DNA of 14,507 bases, taken from positions 1 through 14,507 of the forward strand of contig CAJTMZ010000103.1 in NCBI GenBank assembly GCA_910577445.1, in the 5' to 3' direction. Below, in pieces: positions 1 to 5,777 of this stretch; within the stretch, counting starts at the first letter, position 1; each line of letters starts with the position of its first letter. The notes beneath the pieces are model-generated. The model was not told where the DNA came from. It worked only from the letters and a program-made list of their open reading frames with translations, and made no database searches. Position numbers and translations under genes: made by a program. Origin of the DNA: an uncultured Lachnospiraceae bacterium (GTDB lineage: Bacteria > Bacillota > Clostridia > Lachnospirales > Lachnospiraceae).

Positions 1-879
1 CACGTGGAGGGATTCCAGCCCCAGGTTTAATAGATAGGCATTCTGGGGGGACTGCACGCAGCCCAAGTCGCGCATAAGCTGTGCGGTACATTTTGTAATA
101 AAAGCGCCTTCTTTCCCAAACTTTTCCCCATAGGTAATCCCATGATAGGATTCATCAGGCACACAAAGCCCCGGGAACTTATCCTTATGGGCCATCCAGT
201 CAAACCGGCCCGCATCCACAATGGCTCCCCCCACTGCGGCGCCATGCCCGTCCATATATTTGGTCGTGGAATGCACCACAATATCCGCCCCCCATTCTAT
301 AGGGCGGCAGTTGACGGGCGTTGGGAAAGTATTGTCCACAATAAGGGGGACGCCATGGCTGTGGGCAGCCTTTGCAAACTTCTCAATATCGAGCACTGTC
401 AGCGCCGGGTTGGCTATGCTCTCCCCAAATACCGCCTTTGTATTCTCCTGAAATGCACCATTCAATTCCTCCTCCGTACAGTCCGGGGAGACAAAGGTTA
501 CCTCCACCCCCATCTTCGCCATGGTAACGGAAATCAGATTGAAGGTTCCGCCATAAATCGAGGAGGACGACACAATATGGCTGCCGCACTCGCAGATATT
601 AAACAGGGCAAAAAAATTCGCCGCCTGCCCCGAGGAGGTCAGCATGGCCGCCGCCCCGCCCTCAAGCTCCGCAATCTTTGCCGCCACGTAGTCGTTGGTG
701 GGGTTTTGCAGTCTGGAATAAAAGTAGCCCGAAGCCTCCAAATCAAAAAGCTTTCCCATATCCTCGCTGGTGGCGTATTTGAAAGTGGTTGACTGGATAA
801 TCGGAATTTGTCTCGGCTCTCCGTTTCCCGGCGTGTAGCCTGCCTGGACGCATTTTGTGTTTATTTTGTATTCGCTCAT
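1..879 (-). CDS. metY: O-acetylhomoserine sulfhydrylase (aminocarboxypropyltransferase), N-terminal 293 residues, cut by window edge
   Basis: PLP enzyme of the Cys/Met metabolism family. It joins O-acetylhomoserine with sulfide (or methanethiol) to give homocysteine or methionine in the cytoplasm. The frame runs open from the ATG at 877-879 to the left edge, giving 293 of the roughly 425 residues usual for the family; the C-terminus lies outside. Visible marks are the N-terminal TKCVQAGY and YSRLQNPT segments, the SSGQAA phosphate-binding loop (82-87), the cofactor aspartate in VDNTF (D182) and the Schiff-base lysine in STTKYMDGHG (K207). The length of the insert around residues 230-260 and the long N-terminal part fit MetY better than cystathionine gamma-synthase. 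AAGGA lies 7 bases before the ATG. A sigma-A promoter lies about 95 bp upstream. No S-box or T-box leader is visible. It is transcribed away from the LytTR gene. Confidence 0.93.
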   Translation of the reverse strand, partial: MSEYKINTKCVQAGYTPGNGEPRQIPIIQSTTFKYATSEDMGKLFDLEASGYFYSRLQNPTNDYVAAKIAELEGGAAAMLTSSGQAANFFALFNICECGSHIVSSSSIYGGTFNLISVTMAKMGVEVTFVSPDCTEEELNGAFQENTKAVFGESIANPALTVLDIEKFAKAAHSHGVPLIVDNTFPTPVNCRPIEWGADIVVHSTTKYMDGHGAAVGGAIVDAGRFDWMAHKDKFPGLCVPDESYHGITYGEKFGKEGAFITKCTAQLMRDLGCVQSPQNAYLLNLGLESLHV

Positions 880-972
880 TTGGATGTCCTTCTTTCTTCT
901 TTCTCAATATCAGAATCTTCTTATCTTCTTCTTCCGTATATAACAGAGCCTGCGTTTATGCAGACTTCTTTT

Positions 973-1001
973 ATCATACCATGACAAGGCAGACAGGTCA
1001 A
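973..1001 (-). promoter_or_regulatory. Sigma-A promoter for metY
   Basis: On the minus strand TTGACC (996-1001) and TATGAT (973-978) are separated by exactly 17 bp, each 5/6 to consensus. The predicted start near 966 gives a leader of about 87 nt. That leader holds a small 6-bp hairpin (952-969, one G-U pair) and a long purine-rich run, but no recognisable riboswitch. Confidence 0.75.
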
Positions 1002-1012
1002 ATATTCGTAGA

Positions 1013-1052
1013 CTGTAAATTCAAAGATATTACAGCCTGCAAATTTGAAAAT
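1013..1052. repeat. Imperfect 16-bp direct repeat, candidate regulator-binding site
   Basis: CTGTAAATTCAAAGAT (1013-1028) and CTGCAAATTTGAAAAT (1037-1052) agree at 12 of 16 positions with a 24-bp period. Each copy also opens a short inverted repeat: CTGTAA/TTACAG (1013-1018 and 1030-1035) and CTGCA/TGCAG (1037-1041 and 1052-1056). The array ends about 11 bp upstream of the metY -35 and about 54 bp upstream of the LytTR-gene -35. LytTR regulators commonly bind paired direct repeats about two helical turns apart, so the neighbouring regulator is a natural candidate binder. That link is inference. Confidence 0.45.
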
Positions 1053-1106
1053 GCAGCGGATAATTCACCGCCTGTATTCCTTTTTCAACCACCTGTGCAA
1101 AAACAG

Positions 1107-1135
1107 TGGAAATCAAACCTCATTTTCCCTATACT
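1107..1135 (+). promoter_or_regulatory. Probable promoter of the LytTR-DUF3021 operon
   Basis: TGGAAA (1107-1112, 4/6) and TATACT (1130-1135, 5/6) have a 17-bp spacer. The weak -35 would suit activator-dependent expression. Predicted start is near 1142. Confidence 0.5.
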
Positions 1136-1225
1136 CTAAACACAGGGATGCGAAAAGCAGCCGGAACCAGACAGTGCACGGGAAGGGCCGGCGCTAACGC
1201 AGACCGGAGGGGAGGGAACTTACAA

Positions 1226-1666
1226 ATGCAAGTAGAAATCAAAATTGACGATGCCTGCAGGGAAACAAAAATTATTATCCTCACAGATAAAATGACGGAA
1301 GAAATAAACAGCCTTGTCAGAAAGCTCTCCGCGGAACCGCCGCAGGTCCTTTCCGGGTTCCGGGGCGATACGGCGGAGATATTGGAACAGCCGGATATCC
1401 TGCGGATTTACGCTTCCTCCGGGAAGGTTCTTGCCGTGACGGAAAAGGGAGAATATACCCTGCGCCTACGGCTCTATGAGCTGGAAGAGCGGCTTGACCC
1501 AAAGCACTTTGTCCGCATATCCCATTCGGAAATCGTCAATCTGCAGAAAGTAAAGGGCTTTGACTTAAGTTTTACGGGAACGATTTGCGTTTCTTTGTCG
1601 GACGGAACCGTCACCTACGTTTCACGGCGTTATGTATCAAAAATCAGGCAGATACTGGGGCTGTAA
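1226..1666 (+). CDS. LytTR-family DNA-binding transcriptional regulator (stand-alone)
   Basis: A 146-residue protein with a LytTR DNA-binding domain in about residues 50-146 and a short N-terminal part of about 45 residues, without a receiver domain. The domain shows the usual pattern FVRISHSEIVNL (95-106), a short loop, then SDGTVTYVSRRYV (125-137) near the C-terminus. The ATG at 1226 is chosen because GGAGGGGAGGG (1206-1216) lies just upstream; an upstream in-frame ATG at 1106 would add 40 residues without family resemblance and would overlap the promoter. It is followed after 68 bp by the DUF3021 membrane protein. This two-gene layout is common in Firmicutes and resembles streptococcal LytTR regulatory systems (HdrRM, BrsRM), in which a membrane partner restrains the regulator. 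That functional parallel is inference here. Confidence 0.9.
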   Translation: MQVEIKIDDACRETKIIILTDKMTEEINSLVRKLSAEPPQVLSGFRGDTAEILEQPDILRIYASSGKVLAVTEKGEYTLRLRLYELEERLDPKHFVRISHSEIVNLQKVKGFDLSFTGTICVSLSDGTVTYVSRRYVSKIRQILGL

Positions 1667-1734
1667 AGCGATAACCAAATCCTGGGAAATGTTAATTCAG
1701 CCCGCCTCTAAAACGGCGGCAGAAAGGATATTCT

Positions 1735-2199
1735 ATGAAAAAAACAATTATTTTGCGCAGCTTACTGGGCGCGCCCGTCGGTCTTACCATCAGCTATCTG
1801 ATTTCCGTTTTTACTTCCCTGGCAATGGGAGACGGAAACTACTATCCTGTTGTTTTGCAGCTTGCCGAAACCTGCGGAAATGAAATAAACGCCGTACTTT
1901 TGCAGACAGTCTGCGCGCTTTTTGTAGGCGCCGTGTTCGGCGGCGCTTCGGTAATCTGGGCGATAGAGGAATGGAGCCTTATGCGGATGACGCTTACCCA
2001 TCTGATTGTCTGCTCCGCCGCCATGTTTCCGATTGCTTATCTCATGCAGTGGATGCCCCACAATTCAGGCGGCATTCTGCGTTACTTTGGCATTTTCTTC
2101 GGAGTTTACCTCTTTATCTGGGCGTCACAGTATCTTAGCATAAAAAAGAAAATAGAAATGATAAACCGAAAAGTAAAGGAGCGGGAGCAGGGGAGATGA
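1735..2199 (+). CDS. DUF3021 family four-helix membrane protein, likely partner of the LytTR regulator
   Basis: A 154-residue protein with four predicted membrane helices at about residues 8-30, 55-78, 83-105 and 113-135, and a short basic C-terminal tail on the cytoplasmic side. Length, helix layout, the IEEWS segment after helix 2 (residues 79-83) and the position directly behind a LytTR gene fit DUF3021. GAAAGGA (1722-1728) precedes the ATG by 6 bases. Biochemical function is unknown; by analogy with HdrM and BrsM it may hold the regulator inactive at the membrane until a signal arrives. No catalytic motif is visible. Confidence 0.85.
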   Translation: MKKTIILRSLLGAPVGLTISYLISVFTSLAMGDGNYYPVVLQLAETCGNEINAVLLQTVCALFVGAVFGGASVIWAIEEWSLMRMTLTHLIVCSAAMFPIAYLMQWMPHNSGGILRYFGIFFGVYLFIWASQYLSIKKKIEMINRKVKEREQGR

Positions 2200-2224
2200 C
2201 TCCCCTTTTCCTCCCGCCGCTTTT
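2181..2224. terminator. Two-way hairpin terminator between convergent genes
   Basis: GCGGGAG (2181-2187) pairs with CTCCCGC (2211-2217) and inside it GGGGAG (2190-2195) pairs with CTCCCC (2200-2205), with a 4-base loop. TTTT follows at 2221 on the plus strand and a T-rich run (TCCTTTACTTTT) on the minus strand. The DUF3021 stop codon lies in the loop region. It can serve both the DUF3021 gene and the convergent 119-residue gene. Confidence 0.8.
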
Positions 2225-2238
2225 GTCACTAATGCTTC

Positions 2239-2598
2239 CTATCCTAAAATCTCGTCTTTCCTCTTAAGAATCGCCTCCACCGGCGCGCAAGCCTCGCAGT
2301 CGCAGTACTTTGCGCCGGCCGCCTTGATTTCCTCGCCGTGAGCCGCTACATTTTTGGCGGTTTCCGCGCCGAACACCTGAGCTCCGGCCTCCGATTTCGC
2401 AAAGCCGATGAGCTGGTCAACCGGCATGATATCCAGTTCCAGTTCCGCAATCAGCGCCTTTGCCTTTTCCGCCTCCTGCTCCGTGCCAAGCGCGTCTAAA
2501 AACGCCTGTCCCGCTTCCTTTGCCTCCTCGCAGCAGTAAGGCACGCTCATAAACTCCTTTACTTTCTGAACGGTAAAATCCTTTACATCCTGATTCAT
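2239..2598 (-). CDS. Conserved small cysteine-containing protein of unknown function
   Basis: A 119-residue acidic, mostly helical, soluble protein. I recognise it as a type widespread in gut clostridia, where I recall database entries calling it 'Hsp90-like'; nothing in the sequence supports a chaperone ATPase, so I treat it as unknown. Five cysteines lie in two clusters: a CC pair at 22-23 (PYCCEEA) and C99, C101 and C104 in the CDCEAC segment. The pattern would suit metal or Fe-S binding or redox chemistry, but that is inference. No signal peptide or membrane helix. The ATG is supported by AGAAAGGATG about 8 bases upstream. It is a single-gene unit: strong promoter upstream, terminator downstream, and a palindrome over the -10. 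Confidence 0.85.
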   Translation of the reverse strand: MNQDVKDFTVQKVKEFMSVPYCCEEAKEAGQAFLDALGTEQEAEKAKALIAELELDIMPVDQLIGFAKSEAGAQVFGAETAKNVAAHGEEIKAAGAKYCDCEACAPVEAILKRKDEILG

Positions 2599-2639
2599 GG
2601 TTCTTCATCCTTTCTTGTATGCAGTCAAAATCCACAATT

Positions 2640-2668
2640 GTTCTATATAGAATTATAACACATAGAAC
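2640..2668. promoter_or_regulatory. Operator-like palindromes over the promoter
   Basis: GTTCTAT (2640-2646) and ATAGAAC (2662-2668) form a perfect 7-bp inverted repeat around the -10 box. A perfect 12-bp palindrome TTCTATATAGAA (2641-2652) covers the region from the end of the -10 into the start site. The three TTCTAT-type half-sites are spaced as in a repressor-binding region. The binding protein is not identifiable from the window. Confidence 0.5.
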
Positions 2669-2679
2669 CGTTTTGTAAA
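2652..2679 (-). promoter_or_regulatory. Sigma-A promoter for the 119-residue protein gene
   Basis: On the minus strand TTTACA (2674-2679, 5/6) and a perfect TATAAT (2652-2657) have a 16-bp spacer. The predicted start lies about 45-50 bp upstream of the ATG. Confidence 0.8.
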
Positions 2680-2724
2680 GTATACATTTCTTTCTATTAA
2701 ATTATAAATAAGGATATGATGTTC

Positions 2725-3720
2725 CTATACATTTGTGCATAAAAGACTTTCCGCTTCTGCGAACTCTTCTTCGGTATAGCCGCAGGATATAATCTGTGGC
2801 TTTGTTAAATTAGCCCGAATCATTCTCTCAACAGCATTAAGCCGTTCTTTTTCAATACCTTTTTCAATACCTTTTTCAATACCTTTTTCAATACCTTTTT
2901 TAATGCCTTCATTAAAACTCGTTTCCTTAATAGCTTCCGACCAATTGCACATAATCTGCATCCTCCCTTCCAGTTCGGTTGTCATTATCATTCCATATTC
3001 CTCTGTAAGTATACGCTTCTTTTCCTCCACGCCCGACTTGGAAAGCAGCTTTTCCAGCATGGAGATTAATACGTTTTGGGAGTCTTTTATGATTTCCCCG
3101 TTTCTTATATTGATAATGATTCCCCGCATCAAGTCTATGTCATATGGTTCTCTCTTATTTCCATAAACAGTATTTCTGTCAAGATATATTTCCTCAATGG
3201 CGTCACCGTCTTCACTATTGTCCAAACATAACCATATACTCCGGACTTTCCTCAAACTATCGTAATCACTATGGTAAAATTCAGTCTGTTTCTGTGCAGA
3301 AATCATTCTGGCAAGATAAAATATGATCCTGTTTTCCAAATGATACCCTAGTTTACCGGGTTCTGAAGAGCGTTGAGCCTCCAAATTAATCAGAAATTTC
3401 ATTTCCATTTCCTTATGATATGCAGTAAATCGAATATCAAAGAAAATTTTTCCCTCTCCGGGAATATTGTCTTCCGTGCTGGATGCGCTTATTCGCCCCA
3501 TGTTTGAAAGCCCTGCATCCAGTGGTTTAGTCCCGATTTCAATATCCTCTCCAATACTGGCCATAATATCCTCAATCGGCATATCTTTAAATTCCTGAAC
3601 GGCATATTTTAATATCCGTGACAGTATTTGCTTATCTGCAAGCAGGAACTTAACATTTGTATCATAGGAGCTTGAGTCATGTGTTGCCTCAACCGCCTGT
3701 GCTAAATTAGTGTCTGCCAT
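2725..3720 (-). CDS. Rpn / PD-(D/E)XK nuclease-family protein (YhgA-like) with GIEK repeat tail
   Basis: A 331-residue protein of the family named 'recombination-promoting nuclease' or 'PD-(D/E)XK nuclease family transposase'. Family members are thought to cleave DNA and promote RecA-independent recombination; the cellular role is poorly known. The core shows YDTNVKFLLAD (19-29), the acidic FDIRF (D95) and INLEAQ (E114 and Q116), which form a D...ExQ version of the catalytic motif. Residues 276-291 are four exact GIEK units, preceded by GIKK, then a helical tail ending in a GYTEEEFAE segment. The ATG at 3720 is chosen because AGGAAAGGA lies about 7 bases upstream; an upstream in-frame ATG at 3768 would add 16 residues but has no such site. 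A near-consensus promoter lies about 80 bp upstream. It is a single-gene unit. Confidence 0.87.
   Translation of the reverse strand: MADTNLAQAVEATHDSSSYDTNVKFLLADKQILSRILKYAVQEFKDMPIEDIMASIGEDIEIGTKPLDAGLSNMGRISASSTEDNIPGEGKIFFDIRFTAYHKEMEMKFLINLEAQRSSEPGKLGYHLENRIIFYLARMISAQKQTEFYHSDYDSLRKVRSIWLCLDNSEDGDAIEEIYLDRNTVYGNKREPYDIDLMRGIIINIRNGEIIKDSQNVLISMLEKLLSKSGVEEKKRILTEEYGMIMTTELEGRMQIMCNWSEAIKETSFNEGIKKGIEKGIEKGIEKGIEKERLNAVERMIRANLTKPQIISCGYTEEEFAEAESLLCTNV
2851..2898. repeat. 12-bp in-frame tandem repeat (four perfect units) inside the Rpn gene
   Basis: Four exact copies of TTCAATACCTTT (2851-2862, 2863-2874, 2875-2886, 2887-2898) are followed by a degenerate fifth copy at 2899-2910. On the coding strand each unit encodes Gly-Ile-Glu-Lys in rotated phase. 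Because the unit is 12 bp, slippage changes protein length in four-residue steps and keeps the frame. Confidence 0.95.
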
Positions 3721-3797
3721 CTTTATTCCTTTCCTCTGTAAACGTTTATCATAGCAGGATTTTCTCAAATCATAGGAATTCCTGTTGCACTGTTTAT

Positions 3798-3826
3798 ATT
3801 ATACTTGAATTGCGGGATACTATCAA
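3798..3826 (-). promoter_or_regulatory. Sigma-A promoter for the Rpn-family gene
   Basis: On the minus strand TTGATA (3821-3826, 5/6) and a perfect TATAAT (3798-3803) have a 17-bp spacer. The -35 box overlaps the stop codon of the adjacent transposase remnant. Confidence 0.8.
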
Positions 3827-3969
3827 CGGTTCCGACTTACAAAATATGATTGCGCCGCTTCCTCAATCCCTGCCGGCAGACTGCTTATGAAATACTTTTC
3901 CTCTATTCTTGCTTTGCTTTCCTCCCCCATTACTGTGTTACGTGTCAGGATGACCGTCTTTAGCCCTGA
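3823..3969 (-). pseudogene. 3' remnant of a transposase gene, ISAs1-like
   Basis: Directly after the stop codon of the methyltransferase gene the same frame stays open for 48 codons and ends at TGA (3823-3825). The peptide contains LKTVILTRNTV and then EEKYFISSLPAGIEEAAQ. The Y-(F/Y)-I-S-S-L-P segment followed by an alanine-rich helix is typical of the C-terminal half of ISAs1-family transposases, just before the RxHWxxE region, where this remnant loses similarity. There is no start codon in a sensible place, no ribosome binding site, and the rest of the element is missing, so it is a decayed fragment. The family call rests on one short motif. Confidence 0.55.
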
Positions 3970-4869
3970 CTACTCTTTTTTCCGGCTCCGCCATGAAATG
4001 TCGTCTGGCCGCCGTCCAATCATCACATCCATACAGTGCTGATGCCTTGCCCCGCCGCTGTCGCAGTCAAACACATACTCCTCCATCCGCTCCATTTTCC
4101 AGTCGCTGTAATGGTAAAAAAGCTCTCCCGTTTTCCAGAAATACTCCTTCTCCTCCCAGTCCGGCGGTGTCGGCAGATAAGGCTTTTCCACAAAAACATT
4201 CATAACATGAATCCCGCCGGGCGCCGTATGCTCCTTATAATGGCGCAGAATTTCCGCCCTTTTCTCCGGCGGAATATATTGCAGACTCCCGCTGGCATAG
4301 ACAATGTCATAGTCATAGCCACTGCCATTGGCTCTGACGCCGCCATTGCCAGTATGAGACCCGTTTTCCATTCTGTAATCCAGCAAATCCGCCCGGAAAA
4401 AGTTGACGGAAACGCCGCTGCGCTCCGCCAGACGCTTCCCCTTTTCAATCCCGCTTTCCGTTATGTCAAAGGCCGAAACCTGATAACCGTTGCGGGCAAA
4501 AAACACCGCCGCCTGTCCCTCCCCGCAGCCTATATCAAGGAGCCGTAAGGGCCTTACGGGCGGCATCTGCTTCAGCACCTCGTAGCACCCGCTCCAGATG
4601 CGATTGCCCCAGTAATACTCCTCGTCCCTGTACTTTTCCGCATACAGGGTGGTCTGGATTTTCTCCGCCTGATACCCCAAAAGCGCGTCAACGCTCACCC
4701 CAAACACAGACGCAATTACCGGTATCAGTTCTATGTCCGGATACCCCTGGGCGTTTTCCCACTTTGACACCGACTGAAAGGAAACGCCCAGCCTGGCCGC
4801 CAGCTTTTCCTGCGTCATTTTGCTTCTTTTCCTTAAATTCACCAGATTTTCGGCAAAAATATTTTTCAT
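3970..4869 (-). CDS. XRE DNA-binding domain fused to TehB-like SAM-dependent methyltransferase
   Basis: A 299-residue fusion protein. Residues 7-61 are a Cro/C1-type helix-turn-helix (MTQEKLAARLGVSFQSVSKWE). Residues from about 75 onward are a class I methyltransferase: SAM-binding loop LDIGCGEG (111-118), acidic end of strand 2 in AFD (D135), AD at 160-161, and a C-terminal part (VEKPYLPTPPDWE, then FWKTGELFYHYSDW) like tellurite-resistance TehB. Substrate is unknown. A glycine/asparagine-rich insert at about 169-184 interrupts the fold and looks like a loop extension. The start at 4869 is chosen because AAAAGGAG lies 6 bases upstream; an upstream in-frame ATG at 4887 lies before that site. 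It diverges from the response-regulator operon across a 203-bp gap. Autoregulation through the HTH is plausible but not shown. Confidence 0.87.
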   Translation of the reverse strand: MKNIFAENLVNLRKRSKMTQEKLAARLGVSFQSVSKWENAQGYPDIELIPVIASVFGVSVDALLGYQAEKIQTTLYAEKYRDEEYYWGNRIWSGCYEVLKQMPPVRPLRLLDIGCGEGQAAVFFARNGYQVSAFDITESGIEKGKRLAERSGVSVNFFRADLLDYRMENGSHTGNGGVRANGSGYDYDIVYASGSLQYIPPEKRAEILRHYKEHTAPGGIHVMNVFVEKPYLPTPPDWEEKEYFWKTGELFYHYSDWKMERMEEYVFDCDSGGARHQHCMDVMIGRRPDDISWRSRKKE

Positions 4870-5020
4870 TGGCTTCTCCTTTTTCACGAGTTTTCAGGTA
4901 CTGCCATAATCATAACGGATTTTCAGGAAATAAAAAATAACCTGTTTTTAGAAATCGGCCTCTGTTTTCAATCATAAGTGGAATCGGACGCTTACCCGGT
5001 TAAAAATGCGGACAGGACAA

Positions 5021-5049
5021 TTGATATTATTTGCATAAACGCCTAAAAT
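5021..5049 (+). promoter_or_regulatory. Sigma-A promoter for the two-component/ABC operon
   Basis: TTGATA (5021-5026) and TAAAAT (5044-5049) each match consensus at 5/6 with a 17-bp spacer. The predicted start near 5056 leaves a leader of under 20 nt, which carries AAAAGGAGGG (5057-5066) for the response-regulator gene. Confidence 0.75.
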
Positions 5050-5072
5050 AAAGAATAAAAGGAGGGACATGT

Positions 5073-5777
5073 ATGGATTTGAAGCAGAAAATACTGATAA
5101 TAGATGACGACGCGGACTTATGCCGATTACTGAAAAATAATCTGGAACCGGAAGGGTATCAGGTCTGTATCCGCCACGACGGCGTTACCGGATTAGAGGA
5201 AGCGCAAAATTCCGATTACCAGCTTATCATTCTGGATATCATGCTTCCGCTGATAAACGGATATGAAGTCCTCAAAAAAATCAGGGAGAAAAGTTTCGTT
5301 CCTGTTTTGATGCTGACCGCCAAAGACAGCGAAGGCGACAAGGTATCAGGGCTTCGGATGGGCGCGGACGATTATCTGACAAAGCCCTTTTCAAACAGCG
5401 AATTTCTTGCCAGAGTGTCGTCTCTTTTGCGCAGATATACCGTTTTCAACACGGCCGACTCTTCCGGCAGGACGATTGTTCTTGGCAGGCTTTCCGTTGA
5501 CAAGTCAGCGCGCGAGGTCCGCAAAGACGGTCTGCCCCTGGAACTGACGGCAAAGGAGTTTGATTTGCTTTTGTTTTTTGCCCAAAACCCGGGAAAGGTT
5601 TTTACCAAAAAGCAAATCTACCGCGCCGTCTGGATGGACGAATATGCCTTTGACGATAACAATATCATGGTGCATATCCGCAGGCTCCGAAAAAAGATTG
5701 AGGACAATCCCGAAAATCCCGTATACATTCTGACCGTATGGAGCGTGGGATACAAACTGGGCGGTGATTTTGGATGA
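5073..5777 (+). CDS. OmpR/PhoB-family response regulator
   Basis: A 234-residue regulator. The receiver domain (about 5-120) has the acidic pocket D11-D12-D13, the phosphoacceptor D55 in LILDIMLP, T82 and the conserved K104 in TKPF. The C-terminal winged helix (about 134-232) has the usual LTAKEFDLLLFF segment, the VHIRRLRKKI recognition helix and the final GVGYKL-like turn (here SVGYKL). It is phosphorylated by the kinase encoded next, with which it overlaps by 4 bp, and probably activates the transporter genes downstream. Genes of this kind beside BcrA-like transporters usually respond to cell-wall-active peptides; that role is inferred from context. Confidence 0.95.
   Translation: MDLKQKILIIDDDADLCRLLKNNLEPEGYQVCIRHDGVTGLEEAQNSDYQLIILDIMLPLINGYEVLKKIREKSFVPVLMLTAKDSEGDKVSGLRMGADDYLTKPFSNSEFLARVSSLLRRYTVFNTADSSGRTIVLGRLSVDKSAREVRKDGLPLELTAKEFDLLLFFAQNPGKVFTKKQIYRAVWMDEYAFDDNNIMVHIRRLRKKIEDNPENPVYILTVWSVGYKLGGDFG

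Larger units (their letters stand above)
880..1225. other. Divergent regulatory region between metY and the LytTR gene
   Basis: This 346-bp gap has no convincing gene. It holds the metY promoter, an imperfect direct repeat at 1013-1052, the LytTR-gene promoter at 1107-1135 and an 84-nt leader before the regulator. From 888 to 935 the plus strand is almost all pyrimidine (TTCTTC-type runs), so the metY mRNA leader is purine-rich there. Confidence 0.7.

Noticed and set aside
142..792. A 216-codon open frame on the plus strand
   Set aside because: It lies entirely opposite the metY coding sequence, its translation has no family likeness, and it has no ribosome binding site. It is a shadow frame.
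880..966. A riboswitch (S-box) or T-box leader for metY
   Set aside because: The leader is under 90 nt, largely purine-rich and has only a 6-bp hairpin; it lacks the conserved cores of either element.
2851..2910. A CRISPR-like repeat array
   Set aside because: The units are 12 bp, directly adjacent without spacers, and translate in frame as GIEK inside a gene.
4036..4548. A 170-codon open frame on the plus strand
   Set aside because: It is antisense to the methyltransferase domain, whose motifs are clear on the other strand.
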